A DNA stretch of 64,000 bases. Source: Streptomyces sp. NBC_01429. GTDB taxonomy: Bacteria > Actinomycetota > Actinomycetes > Streptomycetales > Streptomycetaceae. How positions within the stretch are numbered: position 1 is the first letter of the stretch; the number at the start of each line of letters is the position of its first letter. The position numbers and the translations under genes were made by a program. The notes below the pieces were generated by a model that saw nothing but the letters and a program-made list of their open reading frames with translations, searched no databases and was not told the origin of the DNA. Location of the stretch: positions 3,814,501 to 3,878,500 of the forward strand of contig NZ_CP109599.1 of the NCBI RefSeq assembly GCF_036231945.1, given 5' to 3'. Of this stretch, positions 7,247 through 15,822 are shown one piece after another.

Positions 7247-9961
7247 TCACGGGAGGCACCTCATACGCTCGACAGCCGCGTCCAGGTCGCTCTCACCCAG
7301 TTCTCGTAATAGTGCCTGGGCTTGCTGAATCGCCTCCTCGGCTTCCAGAGGCCGACCGGCTCCGCGGAGGGCGGCCGCAATCCAGACCAGCGTCCGGGCC
7401 TCTCTACTGCCGTAGGTCAAGGAGCGGTACAGATTACGAGCGCGCTCGAAGTCGGCAATGGCGGCCTCGTGATCTCTCAATACGAGCCGAACTCGGCCCA
7501 TGCTGAACAGCAGATGCGCCAGGCCGTTGAGATCGTCCGTTCTTTCCAACAGCGTCAGCGAACGCCGGCAGTACTCCAGAGCCGCGTCGTAATCACCGAG
7601 GTCGTAGCGGGCACTTCCGATGCCGTTCAGCGCGGCTCCTTGGCCGAGGAGGTCACCAAGTTGCTCGAAGGCGGACAGAGCAGCGATGAAATGCTCCAAC
7701 GCTTCACCCGGGGCTCCGCTCTCACGGAGTAGAACGCCCAGGATGTGCCTCCCGAGGGCAGCGCCTAGGACATCCCCGTCGTCCTCGCTCACTCGCACTG
7801 CGCGTCGTAGTTCACCCGTGGCACGCGGAAGGTCCGCGAGGCTCCGGTAGGTGCCGGCAAGCATCCGGTGCACCATGGCCACGTCGGCCGGACCGGCCTC
7901 CCGACCTGCGGCCTCAAGCGCACTGTTCAGGTACTTGAGCGCGTCCAGGTGGCGCCCGGATCTCCATTGGAAAGTCACCAGGACCATCGGGAGCAGCCAC
8001 GTGTAGTGGTCGAGCCCACGCTTCTCCGCCAGACCGACGGCAGCCGTGAGGGTTGAGTACTCGGCCTCGAACCAGGACATCGCGTCCGCCGCATGGGTCG
8101 GTGTAACCACCTCGACATCGGGGGCTTCGCCGATAGGCAGTCGCCGGGCCGGATCCAGCCTCCGGTCGCACGCCCAGGCGTTGTGCAACAGGAAGCGGAG
8201 CACCCGCTCCACGACCCGCTCTCGCTCGTCTTCGTCCTGCCGGTCCGACAGTTCAGCGGTGTAAACGCGGACGAGATCATGCAGGGAGTAGCGCTCGAAT
8301 ACCGGCTCAGTCACCAGGCTCATCCGCATCAGCTCGTCGACTGCGTCGCTGACGCTGTCGATACCGTGAGTTTCGAGTGCGCGCAGTGCCACCCAGCTGA
8401 TCGTCGGCCCCGGATGGACCGTCAACTGCCAGAGGAGGTTCGCCGCCGGTATCGGCAGCAACTTGTAGGAAGTTTCCAGCTGCAGGCGGACGCTCAGGCT
8501 CTCCGAGCCCAGGTCGAGAGAACGCAGCCGGGTTCTCTCCTGCCGCAGTTGGCGAACCATGCCTGCCAGCGCCTGGGACGGGCGTTCTTTGATCCGCGCG
8601 GCCATGATCCCCAGCGCCAAGGGCAAGCCTCCACAGTGTTCAACCAAGTCGTCAACGAAGGGGACGGCCGCACCCATCCGATCCTCGCCCAACCGGATTC
8701 GCAGCAGCTCAACGGCATCGTGCGAGTTCAGCGGAGCGAGGTCGACAAGCTCGGCACCCTCACGGATCGCCAGCCCGTGCAACTGACGACGGCTCGTAAC
8801 GATCGCCGCGCTTGCCCCCGGGCCAGGAAGCAACGGGCGGACATGGTCCTCGTCGCGCGCGTTGTCCAGGACCAGCAGCAGCGAGCGATCTGCGAGAGCA
8901 GTTCGGTAAGCGGAGACCATGCCGTCCATCGTCGGAGTCGCTGGACGTACTCCGAGATCGTTCAGGAACCTGGCCAGGACAGCGCCGTGCCGTTCCGGTT
9001 CACCTGACGAAAAGCCACCGAGGTCGACGTAGAGAATTCCGTCCGAGAAGCTCCGTTCGGCCAGGGCGGCCGCCTCCATGGCGATGAAGGTTTTTCCTAC
9101 ACCAGGCATGCCTGTGAGCGCCGCGACTCGGCTCCTGCCAGGTGTCCGGCCGGCAAGGGTCTCCGCTATCCGGTCGAGCTGAGCTTGTCTGCCGACCAAA
9201 CCGATGGGTGGGGAGGGCAGCTGCCTGGGGATCTGGCGGACTCGGACAGGTTCGGCACTGTCAGCGGTAGGAGCAGAAGTGTCCGTCTCTCCTGCCAGCA
9301 ACAGGTGCATGGTGGGCCGAGCGAATTGACGCCCCCAGCGAGCAAGCAACGGCTCGATTCGTTCCGACCTGCCGAGAGCGCGCAGGGCACGCATCCGCGC
9401 TTCCAGCAACGTCTCGTCGTCCGGCCAATGGGCCATCGCCGAGTCAGCCCGCTGCAACGCGGCGTGCGCTTCCCCGCACTCGAGCTCGGTCAGTGCACAG
9501 GCAATTGTCACGTTCCGTAATTCGGTGGTGAGTTCGATTCTCTTCCGAGAGAAGCCCGCGCCAGCCATGCCCTCCAGAGCCGTTCCCCGCCACTCGCCGA
9601 GTGCGGACCGGAGCGCGCTGAGCCGGCGCCGGGGATCATCGGCGACGTTCGCGAGGCGCTGGAAGGTTTGGAAGCGCACGTAGTCGACACTCTGTGGGTC
9701 CACCTGGATCCGGCAGAATCCCCGATCGTTCGGCTGGACGATGCCCGGGATTTCCATCCGTAACTGATGAGAATATTGGCGAATTCGATTCGCGTTCGAC
9801 TCCTCGCCCGGCCATAAGAAGTTGGCGATAGTGGCGTGCGAGGCACGATACCCAGGCGCCATTAGCAGAACAGCGAGAAGTTCGAGGGTCTTCGTCGGCT
9901 TCATCGGGGCCGACTGTTCATTTGCCACAGCAAACACTGGGCCCAGGACGCGAAATTCCAT
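7247..9961 (-). CDS. AfsR/SARP-family regulator with BTAD, NB-ARC and TPR domains
   Basis: About 904 residues from the ATG at 9961, chosen because AGAGGTG lies 6 bases upstream and the protein then begins MEFRVLGP, the usual start of this family. The order is an OmpR-like winged helix (about 1-95), a bacterial transcriptional activation domain (about 100-240), an NB-ARC NTPase with P-loop GMPGVGKT near 295, and C-terminal TPR repeats (about 620-900). Such proteins bind direct repeats near -35 sites and activate secondary-metabolite genes, with ATP-driven oligomerisation. It converges on the kinase gene with a gap of only 33 bases. A TTA codon is at 7307-7309 near the C-terminus. Its target is unknown and no biosynthetic genes adjoin it. 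Confidence 0.85.
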   Translation of the reverse strand: MEFRVLGPVFAVANEQSAPMKPTKTLELLAVLLMAPGYRASHATIANFLWPGEESNANRIRQYSHQLRMEIPGIVQPNDRGFCRIQVDPQSVDYVRFQTFQRLANVADDPRRRLSALRSALGEWRGTALEGMAGAGFSRKRIELTTELRNVTIACALTELECGEAHAALQRADSAMAHWPDDETLLEARMRALRALGRSERIEPLLARWGRQFARPTMHLLLAGETDTSAPTADSAEPVRVRQIPRQLPSPPIGLVGRQAQLDRIAETLAGRTPGRSRVAALTGMPGVGKTFIAMEAAALAERSFSDGILYVDLGGFSSGEPERHGAVLARFLNDLGVRPATPTMDGMVSAYRTALADRSLLLVLDNARDEDHVRPLLPGPGASAAIVTSRRQLHGLAIREGAELVDLAPLNSHDAVELLRIRLGEDRMGAAVPFVDDLVEHCGGLPLALGIMAARIKERPSQALAGMVRQLRQERTRLRSLDLGSESLSVRLQLETSYKLLPIPAANLLWQLTVHPGPTISWVALRALETHGIDSVSDAVDELMRMSLVTEPVFERYSLHDLVRVYTAELSDRQDEDERERVVERVLRFLLHNAWACDRRLDPARRLPIGEAPDVEVVTPTHAADAMSWFEAEYSTLTAAVGLAEKRGLDHYTWLLPMVLVTFQWRSGRHLDALKYLNSALEAAGREAGPADVAMVHRMLAGTYRSLADLPRATGELRRAVRVSEDDGDVLGAALGRHILGVLLRESGAPGEALEHFIAALSAFEQLGDLLGQGAALNGIGSARYDLGDYDAALEYCRRSLTLLERTDDLNGLAHLLFSMGRVRLVLRDHEAAIADFERARNLYRSLTYGSREARTLVWIAAALRGAGRPLEAEEAIQQAQALLRELGESDLDAAVERMRCLP

Positions 9962-10254
9962 GATCATCACCTCTAGTCGCATGCGGCCTCGCACCGCGTT
10001 GGCTTTACCGGCAGGCACTGGAGAAGCATGGCATGGCGAGCGGGGCACCCATTAACGTTCGCCTAACGAAAGCAGTTTTGAACTTCCTATGCTGATCTGC
10101 AACGCTTCGAACATCCCACCCCGACCGCTCCAGCGGATCATCGGAGAAGGGCATACGGATGCCCCGCCATGGCGAAGGGGGCACACCACGCCACAGAGAC
10201 CGAATGTACGAATTCGGATGGTGGGAAACAGGCCACTTGAACAGGGAGAGATTC

Positions 10255-10470
10255 ATGAAACCCGTACAACGTAAGAACCTTCGGCGTGACGCAAGCCGAC
10301 CGGCACGGTACCGACGGCCCAAGGCCACGGTGCCCCCCAGGCGTCGGCGTAGGCCCCGCCCGCCCGCGCCGCAGCCGCCCTCAGCTGCACACCGCGCCGC
10401 TCTTCGCCGACCGGTCCGTCCGACGGCCCAACGGATCTACGAGGCCGAGCTGTTCTCCGACCTCGAGTAG
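10255..10470 (+). CDS. Small Arg/Pro-rich hypothetical ORF
   Basis: A 71-codon frame starts at an ATG with a good GGGAGAG site four bases upstream and stops just before a strong terminator. The product begins MKPVQRKNLRR, is very rich in arginine and proline, and ends in a short acidic tail (AELFSDLE). It is not recognised. The Arg/Pro richness could simply be an out-of-frame reading of GC-rich DNA. The ribosome site, the terminator and the position divergent from an AfsR-like regulator are the only reasons to keep it. The 293 bases between it and the regulator start presumably hold both promoters, but none is clear. Confidence 0.3.
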   Translation: MKPVQRKNLRRDASRPARYRRPKATVPPRRRRRPRPPAPQPPSAAHRAALRRPVRPTAQRIYEAELFSDLE

Positions 10471-10526
10471 GTCCCGAGGCGGCACAGCGACCTTGCCGAG
10501 CTACACGGCCGACACGGAGGCACTTT

Positions 10527-10560
10527 GGGAGGCAGGCCCGGAAGAACCGGCCTGCCTCCC
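10527..10560 (+). terminator. Strong hairpin terminator
   Basis: A perfect 12-bp stem (GGGAGGCAGGCC with its complement) encloses a 10-base loop. It lies about 60 bases after the small ORF that ends at 10470. Confidence 0.75.
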
Positions 10561-10783
10561 GGCCGGAGAACCATCAGTAGCCGCATCCCGATCTATTCAT
10601 GCTGGTAAGAGGGGTATAGAGCTTTGGAAAGCTGAGGGCGAAACACGCGTCGGTGAGCCCACCCGCGGGTTGCAGTATGCGTTGCATTCACTCCTGTGCC
10701 GGTACGATCAGCCTGCTTCCACCTGAGGATTACGCTGCTGGTCAGGACACTGACTGATCTGCCTGAACCCCCCGGACGAACAG

Positions 10784-10839
10784 TTAGAAAGCGTGTTGGG
10801 GGCAACCCCTCACGAGTTCGAATCTCGTATCCTCCGCCA
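10784..10839 (+). pseudogene. tRNA-Ser 3' fragment (copy A), probable attachment site
   Basis: This is the 3' half of a serine tRNA: anticodon loop 3' part, stem GAAAGCG, long variable arm, T arm GAGTTCGAATCTC, acceptor ATCCTCC, discriminator and encoded CCA. There is no matching 5' half upstream, so it cannot be a functional tRNA. The loop reads TTAGAAA where copy B at 13882 reads TTGGAAA. Integrases of Streptomyces elements often recombine at tRNA 3' ends and leave such fragments. The 124-bp identity block (10787-10910) that it begins is repeated at 13885-14008. Confidence 0.8.
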
Positions 10840-10910
10840 TTGCTCTCACCGGGCAATATGTCGAAGGCCCCCGCAGCTCGCTGCGGGGGCCTTCGACGTT
10901 GAGGGTTGCA
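10787..10910 (+). repeat. 124-bp direct repeat, copy A (att-like)
   Basis: Spans the tRNA-Ser 3' end, a short linker and the terminator, ending GAGGGTTGCA. It matches 13885-14008 at equal length, with differences concentrated in the terminator stem. Together the two copies bracket a 3-kb segment of truncated genes and an IS, as expected for the ends of an integrated element or a tandem-element junction. Confidence 0.8.
10860..10897 (+). terminator. Terminator hairpin after tRNA-Ser fragment A
   Basis: A perfect 17-bp stem with a CTCG loop is carried inside the duplicated att block. Its partner at 13958 has a different stem sequence but the same length and outer bases, so the structure is kept while the sequence changes. 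Confidence 0.75.
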
Positions 10911-11083
10911 AATCCCATGGTTCGATCCTTGATCGCGAGGGACCATACTGCGGAGCAGCTAGCCATCTAGGCCGTGCAGAGAACCGCACAAGGAGAGGAG
11001 AGCGCGATGCCACTTGGACGACCAACTCACCGAGGACAGCGGCCGTAGCTCGTGCGTCTACAATCACCGGCGGGGAGGGCGCC

Positions 11084-11680
11084 GTGAGCGAAGTCGCTAC
11101 CGGAAGTGAGCCGCACGGAGAGGTCCTCGGGCCGGATCATCCGTTGGTGTGCTCTGAGTTCCCCCACGCACCGCCACTGACATACACGGCCCCACTCCTG
11201 CTTAACACCGGCGACCTCACGTGGGAAGCCGTCGAGCACCTGGTGGCTGCTCTCGCCTTGAAGGTCGACCAAGCCCGCGAAGCCCGGCTGTTCGGACGCC
11301 GTGGGCAGCCACAGCAGGGTATCGACGTCGTCGCGTTCCTTGATTCGGGGCCGACTTCGGTGTATCAGGCCAAGCGCTACGAGCGCTTTACCGCAGCCGA
11401 TCTGAGGGACGCGGTAAAGCGCTATATGGAAGGTACACGCCCCTTCGCGGCCCAGCGCCTGGTCGTGATCACGACTGCGGACGCCTCGGACGTAAAGGTC
11501 GTCGAGACATTGGCGGAACTTCGCAAATCCCACCACAACCTGAAGATCGAACTGTGGGACCAGGGGCAACTATCGAACATTCTAAGGGGCTTTCCTGACC
11601 TGGTAGTCCGTTTCTTCGGGAGGGCCACTGCGGAGGTGAGGCTGATCCTTTGGAGTGGACACCCTGACAATGGATCTTGA
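11084..11680 (+). pseudogene. Mrr-like restriction endonuclease, 3' truncated by IS3 element
   Basis: The frame starts at GTG 11084 with GGGGAGGG four bases upstream. Residues about 50-115 carry the Mrr-type PD-(D/E)XK signature: GIDVVAF supplies the aspartate and SVYQAKRY the Q-x-K. Downstream helices follow, but the reading frame runs straight into the IS inverted repeat at 11652 and stops at 11680, so the last nine or so residues are IS-encoded and the natural C-terminus is gone. It may once have been a type IV-like enzyme or part of a larger defence protein. The fold is well supported; activity of the truncated form is doubtful. Confidence 0.7.
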
Positions 11681-11702
11681 TGGTCCAGGGAGGGATGTCC
11701 AG

Positions 11703-12014
11703 GTGGGACGCAGGTCTCCGTATCCGGAGGAGTTCAGGAAGGACGCGGTCGCGCTCTACCGTGCCGCCGCCGGGAAGAGGACCTACGCGGCGGTGGCCGC
11801 GGATCTCGGCATCACCGCGGAGTCGCTGCGGACGTGGGTGCGCAAGGACGAGGCCCAGGCCGTGCCCGGACGCCGTGACACGGGTGGCGAGGCGGAGGAG
11901 CTGGCCCGGCTGCGGGCGGAGAACGCCCGGCTGCTGAAGGCCGAGAAAGAGTGGCACCTCGAGCGCGAGATCCTTCGCCGGGCGGCCGCGTATTTCGCTC
12001 GGGAGGTGAAGTGA
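11703..12014 (+). CDS. IS3-family transposase OrfA
   Basis: About 103 residues from GTG 11703, chosen for the AGGGAGGG site eight bases upstream and the family-typical start GRRSPYPEEF. The frame stays open to a GTG inside the IS end and an ATG at 11670, so the start is uncertain. It has an N-terminal helix-turn-helix of the HTH_Tnp_1 type, which binds the IS ends, followed by a leucine-zipper-like helix (ARLRAENARLLK) used for oligomerisation. The stop overlaps the orfB start as GTGA. The gene looks intact. Confidence 0.85.
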   Translation: MGRRSPYPEEFRKDAVALYRAAAGKRTYAAVAADLGITAESLRTWVRKDEAQAVPGRRDTGGEAEELARLRAENARLLKAEKEWHLEREILRRAAAYFAREVK

Positions 12015-12910
12015 GCCCTCGCCGCTGGGACTTCATCTCCGACAACCGCGCCGACTTCGGCGTCAAGCGGATCTGCCGGGTGCTCGGGGTGTCCCGCGCC
12101 GGCTTCTACCGCCATCTGGCCACCGGGCAGGCCCGCGCCGAGCGCCAGGCAGAGGAGAAGCGGACCGTGGCCGAGATCCGCGCCATCCACGCCGAGCACG
12201 ATGGTGCCTATGGTGCCCCGCGCGTCCATGCCGAGCTGCGGGCGAGAGGACGGCGGATCAACCACAAACGCGTGACCCGGCTGATGCGGGTCAACCACAT
12301 CGTCGGCCGGCACCTGCGGAAGAAGAAGCGGACGACGATCGCGAACAAGGCCGCGCCGCCCGTGCCGGACCTGGTGATGCGCGACTTCACAGCCGACACC
12401 CTCAACACCAGGTGGTGCGGCGACATCACCTACATAGCCGTCGGCACGACCTGGCTCTATCTCGCCACGGTGATCGACATCTGCTCGAGGCGCGTGGTGG
12501 GCTGGTCAATCGCCGATCACATGCGGACCTCGCTGGTCACCGACGCGATCGAGATGGCCGTGGCTGCCCGCTGCGGCCGGGTGGACGGCGTCGTCTTCCA
12601 CACCGACAGGGGTGCCCAGTACAACGCGGCCTCCTTCGCCGACGTCTGCCGCCGGCACGGCATCCGCCGCAGCATGGGCCGGATCGGCTCGAGCTACGAC
12701 AATGCCCTGGCCGAGTCGTTCTTCCAGGGCCTCAAACGAGAACTGCTTCACGGAAGACGCTGGACCTCGAAGGCACAGACACGGCTTGAGGTGTTCCGCT
12801 GGCTGTCGTACTACAACCGGCGCCGGCGGCACTCCGCCCTCGGATACCTCACACCAGCCGAGTTCGAACAGCAACTGATCACATCACGTACGCTTTCACT
12901 CGCCGCATGA
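12011..12910 (+). CDS. IS3-family transposase OrfB (rve integrase core)
   Basis: About 299 residues from GTG 12011 in the -1 frame relative to OrfA; either coupling or a programmed -1 frameshift would express it. An HTH_21-like region (about 30-85) precedes an rve DDE catalytic core with the acidic residues in WCGDITY, HTDRGAQY and NALAESFF. The C-terminal YYNRRRRHSALGY motif is standard for the family. All three catalytic acids are present, so the IS may still be active. Confidence 0.9.
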   Translation: MSPRRWDFISDNRADFGVKRICRVLGVSRAGFYRHLATGQARAERQAEEKRTVAEIRAIHAEHDGAYGAPRVHAELRARGRRINHKRVTRLMRVNHIVGRHLRKKKRTTIANKAAPPVPDLVMRDFTADTLNTRWCGDITYIAVGTTWLYLATVIDICSRRVVGWSIADHMRTSLVTDAIEMAVAARCGRVDGVVFHTDRGAQYNAASFADVCRRHGIRRSMGRIGSSYDNALAESFFQGLKRELLHGRRWTSKAQTRLEVFRWLSYYNRRRRHSALGYLTPAEFEQQLITSRTLSLAA

Positions 12911-12927
12911 AATCCGGTGTCCACTCC

Positions 12928-13580
12928 CCGGGATCAACCTCATTCCACGGCTGCCCCCAGGCTTGAGACGGCGCGACCCCTACGCTGCCTTCGACACCAC
13001 CGCCCTACACGCGGTACTCCAGCGACTGGACACCCTCACCACCACGGAGCCGGGCCACACCGAGGAGTACTCCAATCTCGGGTACGCCATCCTCGGCGCC
13101 GCGCTTACCTCAGCGGCAGAGATGACCTACCAGGACCTCCTGAATCATCACGTCCTTGCTCCTCTGGACATCAACGAGGTAACCACCACTCCCCCGCCGG
13201 ACAAATGCCTGCACAGCCGCGGTCTGTTCGGTCGCCCACGCCGTCCCTGGACCATGACCGGCGCCATCCAGCCCGCAGGTGGCCTCTGGGCCACCCCCCG
13301 GGCCACCGCTCGCCTGGTAACCGCACTCCTCGTCGACCGCAAACTCGGAGAACCTGCCATGTCCTGGCAGAAAGCCGGCGCCGTGCTCTGGCACAACGGC
13401 GCCACTGGTGACGCCTCCGTGTTCGCCGGCGCTATGCCGGGGGGCAGATGGGTACTAGTCCATCGCCTCACCGGACAAGCAGACGCCACCGACGAACTGG
13501 CCATCAAACTCTTGCAGCAGACCGCCCCCGACCACCCTGCAGAAAGTCAAACCCAGAACCGCCCCGGTGAGCAACACTGA
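12928..13580 (+). pseudogene. Beta-lactamase-family serine hydrolase, 5' truncated
   Basis: Starting directly at the IS right end, the frame reads into IPRLPPGL and DPYAAFD, the stretch that follows the SxxK region in class C-type beta-lactamase/PBP homologues, then the YSNLGY motif (Y-x-N). The catalytic SxxK serine and everything before it are missing. The fragment continues to a normal C-terminus with a KTG-like region replaced by HNGATG. A TTG at 12963 could initiate, but without the nucleophile the product should be inactive. Confidence 0.75.
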
Positions 13581-13881
13581 GCAGCCATCCATGAACCTTG
13601 TCGAGGTCGCCAACGTACGCAAGTGAAGTCTGCCGGGGCGACCTCGCACCTCATGGCCAAGGCGTGGCTGGGCAACTGACTGGTGTTCGAGGGCGGGGGG
13701 AAGTCTCTCGGCAAGCGCATCATCACGGCTGTACCGCCGACGTTGCACCGCTCGAACGCCCCGGTCGGTCTCAGTTCTGGTCTCATTCGTCCCCGTCCGG
13801 ATCCGTCCAGGCGAGATCGGGCCGAAAGCTCCTCCGCAGTTCAGGACACCTATGGCTCCCGCCGAACCTCCACACGAACAT
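13581..13881. other. Gene-free stretch before att copy B
   Basis: No convincing gene in 301 bases. A 10-bp inverted repeat (CGAGGTCGCC near 13600 and its complement near 13640) may terminate the beta-lactamase remnant. The rest shows no recognisable signal. Confidence 0.4.
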
Positions 13882-13937
13882 TTGGAAAGCGTGTTGGGGG
13901 AAACCCCTCACGAGTTCGAATCTCGTATCCTCCGCCA
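13882..13937 (+). pseudogene. tRNA-Ser 3' fragment (copy B), probable attachment site
   Basis: The same 3' half-tRNA as at 10784, here with the loop TTGGAAA intact and therefore an apparent GGA anticodon, the variable arm, T arm, acceptor strand and CCA. No 5' half precedes it. It lies 735 bases from the 3' end of a tyrosine recombinase gene, the usual arrangement of int and att in Streptomyces integrative elements. Confidence 0.8.
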
Positions 13938-14008
13938 TTGCTCTCACCGGGCAATACGTCGAAGGGCCCCACCGCTTGCGGTGGGGCCCTTCGACGTTGA
14001 GGGTTGCA
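13885..14008 (+). repeat. 124-bp direct repeat, copy B (att-like)
   Basis: Counterpart of 10787-10910, with equal length and near identity except in the terminator stem. It probably represents a second element junction or the other end of the same element. Confidence 0.8.
13958..13995 (+). terminator. Terminator hairpin after tRNA-Ser fragment B
   Basis: A perfect 17-bp stem with a CTTG loop. It is the counterpart of 10860-10897 with paired changes on both arms of the stem. Confidence 0.75.
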
Positions 14009-14117
14009 GTTTGGGGTTGCGGTTGCTTCGATCAGGCCGCGACGGCTCCCTGCACGCGCAAGAGCCCGGTCTGGTTCTTCTGCGCACACCTGAGCTCTTC
14101 TGACCAAGGTGCCACGC

Positions 14118-14656
14118 ATGGGGGTCTCCGAGAAGACGCGCAAGACCGTGTGGGCTGAAGCCGGCGGGAGGTGTGCAATCTGCCGTGGGGAGGTGATCAC
14201 CCCAGAGACGGACTGTGATGATCCGTCGGTCTTCGGCGACGAGGCACACATCGTGGCTCGTTCCAAAGGCGGCCCGAGGCGGAAGACCTGGACGACGTCT
14301 CCAGGGACAGCCATACCAATCTGCTGCTGTGCAGTAGGCACCACAAGCAGATAGATGACCAACCCACCCATTTCACGGTTGAGCGACTCCGGGGGATCAA
14401 GGAGCGGCATGCCGCTTGGGTCAGGCGCTCACTGGACGACAATGCCTCAGGCGGCGTGAGGCTCGTTCCCGACCCGGCTTTCCCTCAGCCCAGGGCGTTG
14501 GCGCTGATCACGCGGGGCAACCCTCTATGGAACATGATCAAGGCGAGTCTGGCGTTCCGGGTCGAGGTTCTGCCCACATCAGTCGCCGTCGTCACAGATC
14601 AGGCCGGTCGGCCCTACACCACCGAGCAAGGCGAAGAGCAGCCCGCCGAAGGGTAG
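14118..14656 (+). pseudogene. HNH endonuclease, frameshifted
   Basis: ATG 14118 follows AAGGTG. The first frame gives CAIC, EAHIVARSKGG and then breaks near 14275-14282. Shifting frame restores HTNLLLCSRHHKQID, the rest of the HNH/Zn motif, and a C-terminal tail ending at 14656. A single missing base explains the break. HNH proteins of this size are common small nucleases on integrative elements and phages. It is either a genuine pseudogene or a sequencing error; the conserved second half favours a recent event. Confidence 0.7.
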
Positions 14657-14671
14657 GACTCCGGGGGGTGT

Positions 14672-15822
14672 CTACAGCCAGCTCGAAGGGGCCGGCCCGA
14701 ACTCAGGTGCGTTCGGGCCGACCCCTGGCCGGGCTGAGACCAGGGCCGGTCGAGCGACAGGCGGCTCCTCAGGCAGCGGCCAAAGGAGCCCGCCGATCTT
14801 GTCGGCGGTGTCCGTGAGCACCCGGTTGGTGAGGTGTTGGTAGCGGCGGCGCATCCGGGCGGACTTGCCGGGCGCCCAGCCCATGATCGCGTCAACGACC
14901 GTGTCGGGAACGCCAAGGATCAGCAGCACGGTCGCGGCCGTGTGGCGGGCGTCGTGGAGGCGGCCCGCGCGCAGACCGGCCGCCTTGAGGAGGTCCTTCC
15001 ACTCGTGGTGGTCGGTGTTCGGGGTGAGGGGCTCGCCGGTCGGGGAAGCGAAGACGGGCCCCTTCTCCGTCCAGAGGTCGCCGGCCAGTCGGCGGTCCCG
15101 CTCCTGCTCTCGCCGGTGCTGGAGCAGCAGCCGCACCAGAGGTTCGGGGATGCCGATGGGACGGCGTCCGGCGCGGGACTTGGTGTCCTTCGTCTCATGG
15201 CGGATGTTGACCTTCTGAGGGCAGTAACCGGGCTTGCGCCCGCAGCGGTTGCCGCAGCCGTGGTCGTACCGGGGCCGTAGCCGGTTGCGGTGGACCGTCA
15301 TGACCCGCAGTTCGAAGTCGACGTCCGTCCACTTGAGACCGAGGACCTCACCCTGACGCAGCCCGAGGGCAAGGGCTACGACCCAGCGCGCCGGGTGCCG
15401 GGTCTTGTTGGCCAGGTCGAGGAGCTTGTGCACTTCCTCGACCGTGCAGGGCTCGACCTCTTCCTCTTCCAGTCGCGGCGCCTTGGCGACGGAGGCGGGG
15501 TTGACGGCGAGGTGGCCACGGCGCACCGCCTCGTTGAGGGCCGTGCGCACGGTCCGGTGGACCTGGTGCGCGGTGCCGGCTGCGCTGCCGGCCTTCTGCA
15601 TCTTGGCGTAGAAGCGCTCCACGTGCTCGGGCTCCAGCTTGGACAGGCGGTGCACGCCGAGACCGGGGATGAGGTGGTGGTAGACGGCGACGCGGTAGCC
15701 GTCGATGGTGTTCTCGCCCACGTGTGGTGCGGCGATGTTCTCGGCCCAATGGGTCAGCCAGGTTGTGACGGTCCAGGTCTGGCCGGCCTTGCCGACGGTG
15801 CCGGTGTCGCGCCGGCCGCGTT
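14672..15822 (-). pseudogene. int: Tyrosine recombinase (integrase), 5' end replaced by IS fragment
   Basis: About 380 residues of a phage-type integrase. The SAM-like core-binding domain begins at WTVTTWLTHW, and the catalytic domain has R (LGLRQGEVLGL), H-x-x-R (LHDARHTAAT) and the tyrosine nucleophile (RRRYQHL). An insertion rich in cysteine and histidine (DHGCGNRCG) is typical of many Streptomyces integrases. The expected N-terminal arm-binding domain (about 60-70 residues) is missing: upstream of about 15822 the DNA encodes an IS5-type transposase in a different reading frame. It converges on the HNH gene next to att copy B and presumably once catalysed integration at tRNA-Ser. Confidence 0.8.

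Larger units (their letters stand above)
11652..12927 (+). mobile_element. IS3-family insertion sequence
   Basis: About 1.28 kb bounded by perfect 12-bp inverted repeats (GGAGTGGACACC at 11652-11663 and its complement at 12916-12927). It contains overlapping orfA and orfB in the -1 relation typical of IS3. No short target duplication is visible: the left flank reads CTTT and the right flank CCGG. Both neighbouring genes are cut at the IS ends, which points to an adjacent deletion or to recombination between copies after insertion. Confidence 0.85.

Noticed and set aside
10911..10940. T-arm-like GGTTCGATCC after att copy A
   Set aside because: No acceptor or anticodon stem can be drawn around it; it is not a tRNA.
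11007..11048. 14-codon leader-like ORF with strong GGAGAGGAG site before the Mrr-like gene
   Set aside because: Too short to judge and without attenuator structure; may be the relic of an earlier start.
13598..14158. Plus-strand ORFs reading through att copy B
   Set aside because: They translate tRNA and terminator sequence, so they are chance open frames.
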